This document shows, piece by piece, positions 45,815-55,470 of a stretch of 64,000 nt of DNA. The DNA lies in assembly GCA_963753075.1 (NCBI GenBank), contig CAVWAR010000017.1:1054001-1118000 (forward strand). Reading direction: 5' to 3'. The translations under genes were made by a program, and so were the position numbers. Numbering within the stretch: position 1 is the stretch's first letter; the number at the start of each line of letters is the position of its first letter. The stretch comes from Prado023 sp963753075. Its GTDB lineage: Bacteria; Actinomycetota; Actinomycetes; S36-B12; CAIYMF01. Below the pieces are notes generated by a model. The model was not told the origin of the DNA. It saw only the letters and a program-made list of their open reading frames with translations, and made no database searches.

Positions 45815-46561
45815 CTACAACCCAACCTCGGTGTACAGCGCCCGCGCCTCGGCGCCGCCCACAACTCGTACGGTGCCCGGACGCTGCTGGCCCAGCACGA
45901 TCGGACCGATGCGGGTGCGCACGAGGGACAGCACCGGATGTCCCACGGCCTCGAACATCCGCCGGACGATGTGGTTGCGCCCCTCGTGGAGCACGATCTC
46001 CACAAGCACCTGCCCGGGGAGGCTCTGGACGACCCGGAACGAGTCGGCGCGCGCCGGGCCGTCCTCCAGCTCGACCCCTTCAGTCAGGGCCTTGCCGACC
46101 CCGCGCGGCAGCGCCCCGGCGAGGGTGGCCAGGTAGGTCTTGGCCACTCCGTAGGACGGATGGGCCAGCCGGTTGGACAGCTCACCATCGTTGGTCAGCA
46201 GGATCAGCCCCTCGGTGTCGGCGTCCAGGCGACCGACGTGGAACAGCCGCTCGGTCCGATCGGCCACCAGGTCTCCCAAGCACGGCCGGCCCCGGTCGTC
46301 GGACATCGTCGACAGCACCCCGCGTGGCTTGTTCACCGCGACGACGACGGTCCCCGCGGCCGTGGGCACACGCTGGCCGTCCACCCGTACCACCGCTGTC
46401 TGCGGGTCGATCCGCACGCCCTGCTCCATCACGATCCGGCCGTCGACCTCGACCCGTCCCTGGTCGATCAGCACCTCGCACGCCCGCCGGCTCCCGAGCC
46501 CTGCCGCAGCGAGCACCTTCTGCAGCCGGACCCCCTGGGCGGAATCATCGCGGGGGCTCAT
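45815..46561 (-). CDS. rluB: 23S rRNA pseudouridine synthase RluB family
   Basis: The 248-residue protein has an N-terminal S4 RNA-binding domain (VRLQKVLAAAGLGSRRACEVL) and a RsuA/RluB-type catalytic domain with the active Asp in VGRLDADTEG and the ILHEGRNHIVRRM-like C-terminal motif (here VLHEGRNHIVRRM). It modifies a uridine in 23S rRNA helix 80-90 by family knowledge. Its start overlaps the scpB stop by 4 bases. Confidence 0.93.
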   Translation of the reverse strand: MSPRDDSAQGVRLQKVLAAAGLGSRRACEVLIDQGRVEVDGRIVMEQGVRIDPQTAVVRVDGQRVPTAAGTVVVAVNKPRGVLSTMSDDRGRPCLGDLVADRTERLFHVGRLDADTEGLILLTNDGELSNRLAHPSYGVAKTYLATLAGALPRGVGKALTEGVELEDGPARADSFRVVQSLPGQVLVEIVLHEGRNHIVRRMFEAVGHPVLSLVRTRIGPIVLGQQRPGTVRVVGGAEARALYTEVGL

Positions 46562-47238
46562 GGGAGGTCCACCAGGTCGCCGATCTCGGCGTACGTGGGT
46601 ACGTGATCAGCCAGCGGCGGCAGCTCGGAGATGCTCGCGATGCCAAGCCTCTCGAGGAAGTGCGGGGTGGTCTGCAGCAGGGTGGCATGCCCACCGTGCT
46701 CCACCCCGGCCTCCTCGATGAGCCCGCGGGTGAGCAGGGTCCGGACGACTCCGTCGACGTTGACCCCGCGCACGGCGCTGATGCGCCCGCGCGAGATCGG
46801 CTGCCGATAGGCGATGATCGCCAGGGTCTCGAGCGCGGCCTGGGTCAGACGTGCCTGCTGGCCGTCCACGACGTACCTGCTGACGACCTCCGCACAGTCG
46901 GCACGGGTGTAGAAGCGCCATCCGCCGGCCACCTCGCGCAGGTCGAAGCCACGGCCGTCCAACTCGTACTGTTCGGACAGCCCGCGGACGACCGCCTCAA
47001 CCTGGTCGGGCGGGCGGCGCACGATGGTCGCCAGGCCCAGGACGTCCATCGGCTGATCGGCCAGCAGCAGCACGGCCTCGCACGCAGCCTCGAGACTCGG
47101 GGCGCCCAGGGCGTCGTCGAGCAGGGCGTCGTCCACCGCCTGCTCTCCGGGGGTTCGCCCGGCGGTGACGTAGTCGCCAACGCCGTCGTTCGACGTGCGG
47201 TCGTCCATGTCGAACTCGGACTCATCGACCTGGGTCAC
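46558..47238 (-). CDS. scpB: Segregation and condensation protein B
   Basis: The 226-residue protein has the two winged-helix domains of ScpB; typical motifs are LEAACEAVLLLADQPM, the ELDGRGFDLREVAGGWRFYT strand and the TQAALETLAIIAYRQP helix followed by ISRGRISAVRGVN. It works with ScpA and Smc in chromosome condensation. It overlaps both scpA and rluB by 4 bases, so the three are translationally coupled. Confidence 0.95.
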   Translation of the reverse strand: MTQVDESEFDMDDRTSNDGVGDYVTAGRTPGEQAVDDALLDDALGAPSLEAACEAVLLLADQPMDVLGLATIVRRPPDQVEAVVRGLSEQYELDGRGFDLREVAGGWRFYTRADCAEVVSRYVVDGQQARLTQAALETLAIIAYRQPISRGRISAVRGVNVDGVVRTLLTRGLIEEAGVEHGGHATLLQTTPHFLERLGIASISELPPLADHVPTYAEIGDLVDLP

Positions 47239-48194
47239 TGCTCCTCCTCGGATCGGGCATCCGCAGGATCAGCGGCACCTCTGAACTCATCGGTGACCGC
47301 GCGCTCGGCGATCGCTGCTGCATCGGACTCGTCGTCGGGGCCCACCCAGCGCACGCTCAGGTCACCCAGGGCCGCAGCCTGCTCGAAGGCCACGACACCA
47401 TCGCGGTAGAGCTCCAGCAGGGCCAGGAAGCGGCCGACCACGACGAGGGTGCTCGGCGCATCCTCGGTCAGTGCACGGAACGAGCTGACGCCTCGTCGGC
47501 GCAGCCGCTCGACGATGATGGCCGCCTGCTCACGCACGCTGACAGCGGGGGCATGCACGTGCGCCACCGAGACCCCGGGATCCGGGGGGCGAGGCTCGAA
47601 GGCTGCCTCGGCGATCGCGCCGAACTCCACCGGCCCCAGCCCCAGCAGGACCTCGGGGAGCATCTCGGCCAGCCACGGCTCGAGCCCCACATCACGGGGG
47701 CGCCGGGTGGCGGCATCGGCGATCATCCCGTCGAGCAGGCCAGACACCTCCTTGAAGGCCCGGTACTGCAGGAGTCGGGCGAACAGGAGGTCGCGGGCCT
47801 CCAGCAGGGCCAGGTCCTCCTCGTCCTCCACAGACCCGTCTGGCAGCAGCCGGGCTGCCTTGAGGTCAAGCAGGGTCGCGGCGATCACCAGGAACGAGGT
47901 GGCCTCGTCGAGGTCCCATTCGGGTCCCTGGGCACGTACATGCGCGATGAAGTCGTCTGTGACCACGTGCAGGGCCAACTCGGTGACCTCGATGCGATGC
48001 CTGGCAATCAGGCTCAGCAACAGGTCGAACGGCCCCTCGAACCCACCCACCCGGACAGCGAACGAACCGGCCCCGGATTCCGACCCCGGTCCGGCGTCCA
48101 CGTCAAGGGCGGCGTCGGGCCCCGCTGGAGGCTCGCTGGGGTCAACGTCGGATGCCTCGGTGGGCGGCCCGACGACCTGTGCGTCCTGGATCAT
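47235..48194 (-). CDS. scpA: Segregation and condensation protein A
   Basis: The 319-residue protein is the kleisin partner of Smc. After a Pro/Asp/Ala-rich 40-residue head it has the conserved FEGPFDLLLSLIARHRIEV helix, the SFLVIAATLLDLKAARLLP segment and the C-terminal winged helix. I start at ATG 48194, which lies 16 bases after the parA stop; the longer frame reading back into parA is not supported. Confidence 0.95.
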   Translation of the reverse strand: MIQDAQVVGPPTEASDVDPSEPPAGPDAALDVDAGPGSESGAGSFAVRVGGFEGPFDLLLSLIARHRIEVTELALHVVTDDFIAHVRAQGPEWDLDEATSFLVIAATLLDLKAARLLPDGSVEDEEDLALLEARDLLFARLLQYRAFKEVSGLLDGMIADAATRRPRDVGLEPWLAEMLPEVLLGLGPVEFGAIAEAAFEPRPPDPGVSVAHVHAPAVSVREQAAIIVERLRRRGVSSFRALTEDAPSTLVVVGRFLALLELYRDGVVAFEQAAALGDLSVRWVGPDDESDAAAIAERAVTDEFRGAADPADARSEEEQ

Positions 48195-48210
48195 CGGGCC
48201 ATCGTCCGAG

Positions 48211-49149
48211 TCACCCGAGCGCCAGCTGCTCGGTGTCCGGGTCGTCGCCGATCGGATCGTCGGATCCCGGCACCGCCACGGTGATGCTGCCCGGATCGAT
48301 GCGGGCCAGCACCTCACGCGCGAGCTGCCGATAGGCATGGGCAGGCGCGCTGCTGGGTGCGTAGACCGTGATCGGGACGCCGGCGACCGACGTCTCGGGG
48401 AACTTCACCGTGCGGCTGATGACGGTGTGGAACACCCGGTCGCCGAAGGCCTCAACGACCCGCTCGAGCACCTCGCGGGCGTGCAGGGTCCGGTCGAACA
48501 TCGTCGGCAGCACGCCCAACAGCTCGAGGTCGGGGTTGGTCCGCTCCTGGATCTTGCGCACCGTGTCCTGGAGCAGAGCGACCCCGCGCAGGGAGAAGTA
48601 CTCGCACTCCAGCGGGATCATGACCCACTGGGCAGCGGTCAGGGCGTTCACGGTGAGCAGGCCCAGCGACGGCTGGCAGTCGATCAGGATCACGTCGTAG
48701 TCGTTGCGGACCGGCCGCAGTGCGCGCATCAGCGACTGCTCGCGGCCCACCTCGGAGACCAGCAGCAGCTCAGCGCCGGACAGGTCGATGTTGGCCGGCA
48801 GCAGGTCCATCCCGGGCACAGCAGTGGGGCGGATCACCTCCTGCGTGGTGGCCTCGCCGGTGATCATCACGTCATAGATGGTGTGCTCGAGGGTGTGCGG
48901 GTGGATCCCGACGCCGGCTCCGAGCGCACCCTGCGGGTCGAAGTCCACGAGCAGGACCCGGCGACCGTACTCAGCCAGCGCCGCCCCGAGGTTGATCGTC
49001 GTGGTGGTCTTGCCGACGCCGCCCTTCTGGTTGCACAGGGCGATGACGGACGCGGGCCCGGTGCTGGCGCGCGGACCGGGCACGCCAAACTCGGGCAGCG
49101 GCCTGCCGGTCGGGCCGAGGCCGTCGCGATCCTTGCGTGAAGCCGCCAT
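48211..49149 (-). CDS. parA: ParA family chromosome-partitioning ATPase
   Basis: The 312-residue protein has the deviant Walker A KGGVGKTTTTINLGAAL near residue 44, the LVDFDPQGALGAG loop and the IDCQPSLGLLTVNAL Walker B. It is the Soj-type paralogue normally found before scpA in actinobacteria, not the oriC-near copy that pairs with parB. AGGAGGTG precedes ATG 49149. It probably helps in chromosome organisation together with ScpAB. Confidence 0.92.
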   Translation of the reverse strand: MAASRKDRDGLGPTGRPLPEFGVPGPRASTGPASVIALCNQKGGVGKTTTTINLGAALAEYGRRVLLVDFDPQGALGAGVGIHPHTLEHTIYDVMITGEATTQEVIRPTAVPGMDLLPANIDLSGAELLLVSEVGREQSLMRALRPVRNDYDVILIDCQPSLGLLTVNALTAAQWVMIPLECEYFSLRGVALLQDTVRKIQERTNPDLELLGVLPTMFDRTLHAREVLERVVEAFGDRVFHTVISRTVKFPETSVAGVPITVYAPSSAPAHAYRQLAREVLARIDPGSITVAVPGSDDPIGDDPDTEQLALG

Positions 49150-49219
49150 GCACACCTCCTGAGGTCGGGGAGCCGGGGCCCAGCCTAGTGGACCCCGCCG
49201 GGCTGCTGACCCGGCTGCC

Positions 49220-50146
49220 TCAGTCGCGTGCCCGGGGGTGGGCCAGGGCATAGACCTCGCGCAGGTGCTCGACGGTCACCTTCGTGTAGACCTGAGTGGT
49301 CGTCACCGAGGCGTGACCCAGCAACTCCTGGACCACCCGCACGTCTGCCCCACCGTCGAGAAGGTGGGTCGCGAACGAGTGCCGAAGCGTGTGCGGCGAC
49401 ACGTCGGCCCGGACCCCGGCACGGTCTGCCGCGACCCGCAGGATCGTCCAGGCGCTCTGTCGCGACAGCCGCCCGCCGCGGGCGTTGAGGAACACCGCGG
49501 GCTGTGCGCCGGCGAGCAGTGCGGGCCGGGCGCGCACCATGTAGGCCGACAGCGCCTCACCGGCCTTGCTGCCGATCGGGACCAGGCGCTGCTTGCCCCC
49601 CTTGCCGTGCAGGAGGGCCACGGCGTCGTCCACATCGAGGTCGTCGGCGTCCAGGCCGATCGCCTCGCTGATCCGGGCCCCGGTCCCGTACAGGAACTCC
49701 AGCAGCGCCCGGTCGCGCAGGCCGAGGGGCTCTGCTGCCACTCCCCCGGTGCTGGTCAGGATCGCCTCGACCTCCTCGACGGTCAGCGCCTTGGGCAGCC
49801 GCTTGGCCGCCGACGGCGGCTTGACCTCACGGCCGGGGTCGGTGGCGCTGACCCCCTCCTCGACGGCGAATCGATGGAACCCGCGCACCGCGACCAGGGT
49901 CCGGGCCGCACTGGCGGCGGCCAGCGGTGGGTGCTCCGCGCTGCCCTGCCGCAGCCACGCCAGGAAGTCCCCGAGGTCAGCCTCCGTCACCTGGTCAGCG
50001 GCGGTGATCCCGCGCCCCGCACAGAACTCCAGGTACCGACGCAGGTCCCGACCGTAGGCAGACAGGGAGTTCGGCGCCAGACCGCGCTCCACCGTGAGGT
50101 GGTCGCGGTAGGCCTGGGCCGTTCGCGCCAGCGAGGTGGTGGGCAA
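49220..50146 (-). CDS. xerD: Tyrosine recombinase XerD
   Basis: The 308-residue recombinase resolves chromosome dimers at dif with XerC. The N-terminal SAM-like domain starts AYRDHLTVERGLAPNSL; the catalytic residues are Arg in GTGARISEA, His-x-x-Arg in HTLRHSFATHL, His in LLGHASVTT and the Tyr in TQVYTKV. Its place between ald and parA is the normal chromosomal position, so it is not a phage integrase. Confidence 0.95.
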   Translation of the reverse strand: MPTTSLARTAQAYRDHLTVERGLAPNSLSAYGRDLRRYLEFCAGRGITAADQVTEADLGDFLAWLRQGSAEHPPLAAASAARTLVAVRGFHRFAVEEGVSATDPGREVKPPSAAKRLPKALTVEEVEAILTSTGGVAAEPLGLRDRALLEFLYGTGARISEAIGLDADDLDVDDAVALLHGKGGKQRLVPIGSKAGEALSAYMVRARPALLAGAQPAVFLNARGGRLSRQSAWTILRVAADRAGVRADVSPHTLRHSFATHLLDGGADVRVVQELLGHASVTTTQVYTKVTVEHLREVYALAHPRARD

Positions 50147-50179
50147 TTCAGCCGCCGATCGGAGAGGGGTGCTCGGGGA

Positions 50180-51295
50180 CTAGGACAGGACCGACTCCAG
50201 GGTCCGGTGCGCCAGGCCGAACTCCTCGGCGACCGCACCGTAGACGACTCCACCGTCATGGACGTTCACGCCCAGGGCCAGCGCATGGTCGTCGAGGCAG
50301 GCGGCCTGCCAGCCCTTGTTCGCAAGAGCGACGACATACGGGAGCGTGACGTTGGTCAGGGCGTAGGTCGAGGTGTGCGGCACGGCACCGGGCATGTTCG
50401 CCACGCAGTAGAAGATCGAGTCGTGGACCTTGTAGGTCGGATCGGCGTGCGTGGTCGGCCGGGAGTCCTCGAAGCAGCCCCCCTGGTCGATGGCGATGTC
50501 GACCAGCACCGACCCGGGCTTCATCCGCGACACCAGCTCGTTGCTGATCAGCTTCGGCGCCTTCGCGCCGGGCACGAGGACGGCACCGATGACGAGGTCG
50601 GCATCGAGCACCGCGCGCTCGACCTCGTAGGCGTTCGAGGCGATCGTCTGCATGTGGCCCTGGTAGATCGCGTCCATCTGGCGCAGACGGGAGATGTTCA
50701 GGTCGAGCAGGAGCACCTCGGCCTGCATGCCCAGGGCGATCGTGGCGGCGTTCTGCCCGGCGACGCCGGCTCCCAGCACCACGACCTTGGCCGCGTACAC
50801 CCCCGGGGCGCCACCCATCAGCGTGCCGCGGCCTCCGTAGGCACGCATCAGCGCATGCGAGCCGACCTGCGGCGCCAGCCGACCGGCCACCTCGGACATG
50901 GGGGCCAGCAGCGGCAGCGAGCGGTCCGGGAGCTCGACGGTCTCATAGGCGATGGCAGTGATCCCCGAGTCGACCAGCGCGTCAGTGCACGCCCGCGAGG
51001 CAGCCAGGTGCAGGTAGGTGAACAGCGTCTGCCCGCGGCGCATCCGGTGGTACTCCTCGGCGATCGGCTCCTTGACCTTGAGGATCAGCTCGCCGGTGGC
51101 CCACACCTCGTCGGCGGTCTCGAGGATCGTGGCACCGGCCTCCTCGTACTCCGCGTCGGTGATCGATGAGCCGAGACCTGCCACCCGCTCCACGTAGACC
51201 TCGTGGCCGTTCAGGCGAAGCTCATTGGCACCGGCCGGAGTGATCGCGACCCGGAACTCGTTGTTCTTGACCTCGCTGGGGATGCCGACCTTCAT
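50180..51295 (-). CDS. ald: Alanine dehydrogenase
   Basis: The 371-residue length is exactly usual for Ald. It starts MKVGIPSEVKNNEFRVAITP, with the substrate-binding Arg and Lys early, YLHLAAS, the NAD motif VVLGAGVAGQNAA and the catalytic His in TYLHL. It interconverts alanine and pyruvate plus ammonium with NAD. It stands between the NUDIX gene and xerD. The start M at 51295 is preferred to a longer frame. Confidence 0.95.
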   Translation of the reverse strand: MKVGIPSEVKNNEFRVAITPAGANELRLNGHEVYVERVAGLGSSITDAEYEEAGATILETADEVWATGELILKVKEPIAEEYHRMRRGQTLFTYLHLAASRACTDALVDSGITAIAYETVELPDRSLPLLAPMSEVAGRLAPQVGSHALMRAYGGRGTLMGGAPGVYAAKVVVLGAGVAGQNAATIALGMQAEVLLLDLNISRLRQMDAIYQGHMQTIASNAYEVERAVLDADLVIGAVLVPGAKAPKLISNELVSRMKPGSVLVDIAIDQGGCFEDSRPTTHADPTYKVHDSIFYCVANMPGAVPHTSTYALTNVTLPYVVALANKGWQAACLDDHALALGVNVHDGGVVYGAVAEEFGLAHRTLESVLS

Positions 51296-51395
51296 CTGTG
51301 CCGTCCTCTCGTGACAACCGGATGCGAGCATGCCGCAGCGGCCCGCCCATGACAATCAGCGCCACCCTAGAGGCGGAACGACGCAATCCTCACCT

Positions 51396-51974
51396 TCACA
51401 GGGCTGCAAGTGCCAATATCGCAGCGACTGCCGTCGCATTGGTGATGGATTCGTCGAGGCAGCGCTCGACCGCTTCGGAAATCGGAACCCAGCTCTGGGG
51501 CAGTTCGCGCTCCTCGGCCTCACCCGTGTGCGGGCGGGACGCAGGGTCCACGGTCAAGCCGGTCGCGAGGTACACGGTGATCCGCTCGCTGGTCCCGCCG
51601 GGGCTCAGTGCCAGGTGCAGCAGCCTGCTCCAGTTCCGGGCCGTCACGCCGGCCTCCTCGACCAGTTCGCGGCGGGCGCAGTCGAGCGGGTCCTCATCGA
51701 GGTGGTCCAGCAGTCCGGCCGGGATCTCCCACATGTACGCGCCGACCGGGTGGCGGTACTGGCGGATCAGCAACAGCCGACCCTCGTCATCGAGCGCCGC
51801 CACGGCCACGGCGCCCGGGTGGCGCAGGACGTCGCGGACCACGACATCGCCGCCGATGTCCACCGTCTCGGACCATACCGACCACTTGGCCCCTTCGAAG
51901 CGGTGCTCCTCGGCCAGCACGGGGTGCGTGCAGGCCTCGTCGACCAGCGGCAGCTCGTGCTCGGCGTCAGTCAT
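51396..51974 (-). CDS. NUDIX hydrolase, ADP-ribose pyrophosphatase type
   Basis: The 192-residue protein carries a NUDIX box with the RELVEEAGVT core and the AGLLD lead-in typical of ADP-ribose pyrophosphatases. The N-terminal EHRFEGAKWSVWSETVDIGG strand region also matches. It probably hydrolyses ADP-ribose or related nucleotide sugars. It overlaps the end of pyrG by one base and lies 100 bases before ald. Confidence 0.9.
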   Translation of the reverse strand: MTDAEHELPLVDEACTHPVLAEEHRFEGAKWSVWSETVDIGGDVVVRDVLRHPGAVAVAALDDEGRLLLIRQYRHPVGAYMWEIPAGLLDHLDEDPLDCARRELVEEAGVTARNWSRLLHLALSPGGTSERITVYLATGLTVDPASRPHTGEAEERELPQSWVPISEAVERCLDESITNATAVAAILALAAL

Positions 51975-53611
51975 CAGGTGATGCGCCGGGCCAGCGCGGC
52001 TGCGATCAGCCCGACGAACAACGGGTGCCCGCGGGTCGGCCGCGACCGGAACTCCGGGTGCGCCTGGGTGCCCACGTAGTACGGGTGCACCTCCCGCGGC
52101 AGCTCGACGAACTCCACGAGGTGACCGTCCGGCGAGACCCCGGAGAAGACCAGACCCGCCTTGGCGAGCTGCGGGCGGTAGGCGTTGTTGACCTCGTACC
52201 GGTGTCGGTGCCGCTCGTCGACGTGTGTGGTGCCGTACGCCTCGGCCACCAGACTGCCCTCGGCCAGGGTGGCCGGGTACAGGCCCAGGCGCATGGTTCC
52301 ACCCATGTCACGCTCACCGCTGACCACGTCGACCTGGTCGGCCATCGTCGCCACTACCGGGTCAGGGGTCTCGGGGTCGAACTCCAGGGAGTTGGCCTCC
52401 TTGAGACCGTCCAGGCTGCGAGCCGCCTCGATGACCATGCACTGCAGGCCGAGGCACAACCCCAGTGTTGGGGTGCCCGACTCCCGCGCCCAGGTCAGCG
52501 CCCCGAGCTTCCCGTCGATGCCGCGCACGCCGAAGCCGCCGGGCACGCAGACGCCGTGCACTCCACCGAGAGCCTTCTCGGCGCCCTCCGAGGTGGCGCA
52601 GTCATCGGAGGCGACCCACCTGATGTTGACCCGGCAGTCGTTCGCGAACCCACCGGCCCGCAGGGCCTCGGTCACCGAGAGGTAGGCATCCGGGAGGTCG
52701 ACGTACTTGCCGACCAGGGCGACCGTGACCTCATGGGCGGGGGCGTGCACCCGACGCAGCAGCTCGCCCCACTTGGTCCAGTCGACGTCGCGGAAGGGCA
52801 GCCCGAGGCGACGCACCACGTAGGCGTCCAGGCCCTCGGTGTGCAGCACCTTGGGGATGTCGTAGATCGAGGGTGCGTCCACGGCGGCCACGACCGCTTC
52901 ATCGTCGACGTCGCACATCAGCGAGACCTTGCGCTTGATGCCCTCGGGTACGTCGCGATCGGCACGCAGCACGATCGCGTCGGGCTGGATGCCGATCGAG
53001 CGCAGCGCAGCCACGGAGTGCTGGGTCGGCTTGGTCTTGAGCTCCCCGGACGGCCCGATGTAGGGCAGCAGCGACACGTGCACCACGAACGTGTTGTCCC
53101 GACCGACCTCATGCCTGATCTGACGCACCGACTCGAGGAATGGCAGTCCCTCGATGTCGCCGACCGTGCCCCCCACCTCGGTGATGACCACATCGACGTC
53201 GGAGTCGTCCATGTCCAGGATGCGTTGCTTGATCTCGTTGGTGATGTGCGGAATCACCTGCACGGTGTCGCCGAGGTACTCCCCGCGCCGCTCCTTGGCG
53301 ATGACCGTGGAGTACACCTGCCCGGTCGTGACGTTCGCGGACCCGTGCAGGTCGGTGTCGAGGAACCGCTCGTAGTGCCCGACGTCGAGGTCGGTCTCGG
53401 CCCCGTCGTCGGTGACGAACACCTCGCCGTGCTGGAACGGGTTCATCGTCCCGGGGTCGACGTTGAGGTAGGGATCGAGCTTCTGCATCGTCACACGCAG
53501 CCCACGCGCCTTCAGCAGGCTACCCAGAGAGGAGGCGGTGAGGCCCTTGCCCAAGGAGGAGGCAACGCCTCCGGTCACGAACACATGCTTCGTCGTCTGC
53601 GGCGCACCCAT
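51974..53611 (-). CDS. pyrG: CTP synthase
   Basis: The 545-residue enzyme makes CTP from UTP, ATP and glutamine. The synthetase domain starts TKHVFVTGGVASSLGKGLTA, with the P-loop GVASSLGKG and DPYLNVDPGTMNPFQHGEVF. The class I glutaminase domain has the nucleophile Cys in GLCLGLQCM and the HPEFRSRPTRGHPLF end with His and Glu. Length and order are normal. Confidence 0.97.
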   Translation of the reverse strand: MGAPQTTKHVFVTGGVASSLGKGLTASSLGSLLKARGLRVTMQKLDPYLNVDPGTMNPFQHGEVFVTDDGAETDLDVGHYERFLDTDLHGSANVTTGQVYSTVIAKERRGEYLGDTVQVIPHITNEIKQRILDMDDSDVDVVITEVGGTVGDIEGLPFLESVRQIRHEVGRDNTFVVHVSLLPYIGPSGELKTKPTQHSVAALRSIGIQPDAIVLRADRDVPEGIKRKVSLMCDVDDEAVVAAVDAPSIYDIPKVLHTEGLDAYVVRRLGLPFRDVDWTKWGELLRRVHAPAHEVTVALVGKYVDLPDAYLSVTEALRAGGFANDCRVNIRWVASDDCATSEGAEKALGGVHGVCVPGGFGVRGIDGKLGALTWARESGTPTLGLCLGLQCMVIEAARSLDGLKEANSLEFDPETPDPVVATMADQVDVVSGERDMGGTMRLGLYPATLAEGSLVAEAYGTTHVDERHRHRYEVNNAYRPQLAKAGLVFSGVSPDGHLVEFVELPREVHPYYVGTQAHPEFRSRPTRGHPLFVGLIAAALARRIT

Positions 53612-53652
53612 GGGCCACCAGACTATCGCGCGCGGAGGGCCGCTCCGGCCGA

Positions 53653-55470
53653 TCAGGCCCGCGACGCGCGGTGCGCGAGTTCGAGCAGCTCGTCAGCGTG
53701 CGCCCCCGCAGCCTCGGAGTCAGCCAACCCGGCGAGCATTCGGGACAGCTCGCGCGTGCGGTCCTCGCCGGCGACGACACGGACCGACGACTCCGTCACC
53801 GCGCCCTCGGAGTCCTTCGTCACCACCAGGTGTCGGTCGGCGAACGCCGCGACCTGGGCCAGGTGGGTCACGACGATGACCTGCGTGCGGGCGCTCAGCC
53901 CCTGCAGCCGACGACCCACCTCGATCGCGGCAGCGCCGCCCACGCCCGCGTCGACCTCGTCGAACACCATCGTGGGCACGGGGTCCGCGCCGGCCAGCAC
54001 GACCTGGACGGCGAGCATCACCCGAGAGAGCTCCCCTCCGGAGGCTGCCTGGGCGATCGGACGTAGCGGGGCACCGGGGTTGGCCGCCAGCATCAGCGCC
54101 ACGTCATCGACGCCCGTGGCCCGGAAGGCCACTGGACCCGTGGGCCAGTCGGCGTTCCGCGCGATGCCCGGCGGATCGTCAGACGGGTCCGGTGGCACTG
54201 CCGGCGGCGGTGCGGGCGGCTGTGCGGGTCGGGCAGCGGGCAGGACGATCCCGTCGGGGGCCGCGGTTGTCGTGACCGTGAAGGCCACCCGTGCCCGCGG
54301 CATCGCCAGCGCCCCCAGCTCGGCGGCGATCTCCTCGGCGAATCGGTCCGCGGCAGCCAGCCGCTGGGCCCGGAGTCGGGCGCAGAGCTGTCCAGCGCGA
54401 TCCCGCAGGTCGGCGACCTCGGCCTCGAGGGACTCGATCCGGTCGTCGGCGCCGGCCAGCTGGACCACCCGGGTGGCGGCAGTGGCAGACCACTGGCGCA
54501 CCTCGGCAACACTCGACCCGTACTTGCGGGTCAGCCGAGCAAGGTCAGCGCGGCGGTCCTGGACGGCGGCCAACCGGCGGGGATCGGCATCGATGTCCTG
54601 CACATACTGGGAGAGGTCCGCGGCGACGTCGCCCAGTTGGGCCATTGCTGATCGGATCGCCGCGGCCGGTTCCGCGAGCGCCTGGTCATGCTCGGCCGCG
54701 GATTCCAGCGCCCTGCGCGCCTGGGACAGCAGGCCCATCGCGTCGGCGGACCCGTCGAGGTCAGCCTCGGACGTGAGCGCCTCCCGTGCGGTGTGCGCGG
54801 CCCCCACCAGGCTGTCGGCGTTCGCCAGTCGCTCGGACTCCACAGCCAGGGTGATGTCCTCATCGGGCTGCGGGTCGATCATGGCGATCTCCGCCAACGA
54901 GAACTCCAGGAGGTCGAGTTCGCGGGCACGCTCGCGCTCTGTGGTCCGCAGCTCATCCAGCTCACGCTCGAGACCCCGCAGCTGACCGTGCGCGTGGGCC
55001 ACCTCCGCGACCAGCGCCTGCGTGTCCTCCCCGGCGAAGGCGTCGAGCAGAGCCAGTGAACGACCGCCGATCCGGGTCTGGTCGTGCTGGCCGTGGATCA
55101 CGAGCATCTGGCTCATCACCTCTGAGAGCAGCGCGGTGGGCACGCCCCGCCCGCCGAGCACGCTGCGACCGCGGGCGGCAATGATCCGCGCGGCGGTGAG
55201 CCCATCGTGATCGATGACGCCCCCGGCCTCGGTCACGACCTCCGCGGCCGCCGCGCCCGGTGCGTCGAGCAGGCCTTCGACAACGGCCTGATCGACTCCC
55301 ACGCGCACCAGCCCCGGGTCGGCCTTGCCGCCGGCAAGCAGCCCGAGTCCACTGACGACCATCGTCTTGCCGGCTCCGGTCTCGCCGGTGACCGCAGTGA
55401 ACCCAGGTGCGAACCGGCAGGTGGCCTCGGCAATGACACCCAGCCCGGAGATCCGCAGCTCGTGGATCAC
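53653..55470 (-). CDS. recN: DNA repair protein RecN
   Basis: The 605-residue SMC-like repair ATPase starts IHELRISGLGVIAEAT, with Walker A GETGAGKTMVVSGL near residue 33, a long coiled-coil centre (RELERELDELRTTERERAREL) and Walker B TMVFDEVDAGVGG followed by VIVVTHLAQVA. It is slightly longer than usual because of an Ala/Pro-rich loop near residue 430. The GTG start at 55470 overlaps the nadK stop (GTGA). Confidence 0.95.
   Translation of the reverse strand: MIHELRISGLGVIAEATCRFAPGFTAVTGETGAGKTMVVSGLGLLAGGKADPGLVRVGVDQAVVEGLLDAPGAAAAEVVTEAGGVIDHDGLTAARIIAARGRSVLGGRGVPTALLSEVMSQMLVIHGQHDQTRIGGRSLALLDAFAGEDTQALVAEVAHAHGQLRGLERELDELRTTERERARELDLLEFSLAEIAMIDPQPDEDITLAVESERLANADSLVGAAHTAREALTSEADLDGSADAMGLLSQARRALESAAEHDQALAEPAAAIRSAMAQLGDVAADLSQYVQDIDADPRRLAAVQDRRADLARLTRKYGSSVAEVRQWSATAATRVVQLAGADDRIESLEAEVADLRDRAGQLCARLRAQRLAAADRFAEEIAAELGALAMPRARVAFTVTTTAAPDGIVLPAARPAQPPAPPPAVPPDPSDDPPGIARNADWPTGPVAFRATGVDDVALMLAANPGAPLRPIAQAASGGELSRVMLAVQVVLAGADPVPTMVFDEVDAGVGGAAAIEVGRRLQGLSARTQVIVVTHLAQVAAFADRHLVVTKDSEGAVTESSVRVVAGEDRTRELSRMLAGLADSEAAGAHADELLELAHRASRA

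Noticed and set aside
49220..50146. Phage or island integrase
   Set aside because: The recombinase is XerD at its usual chromosomal position between ald and parA; no att repeats or phage genes nearby.
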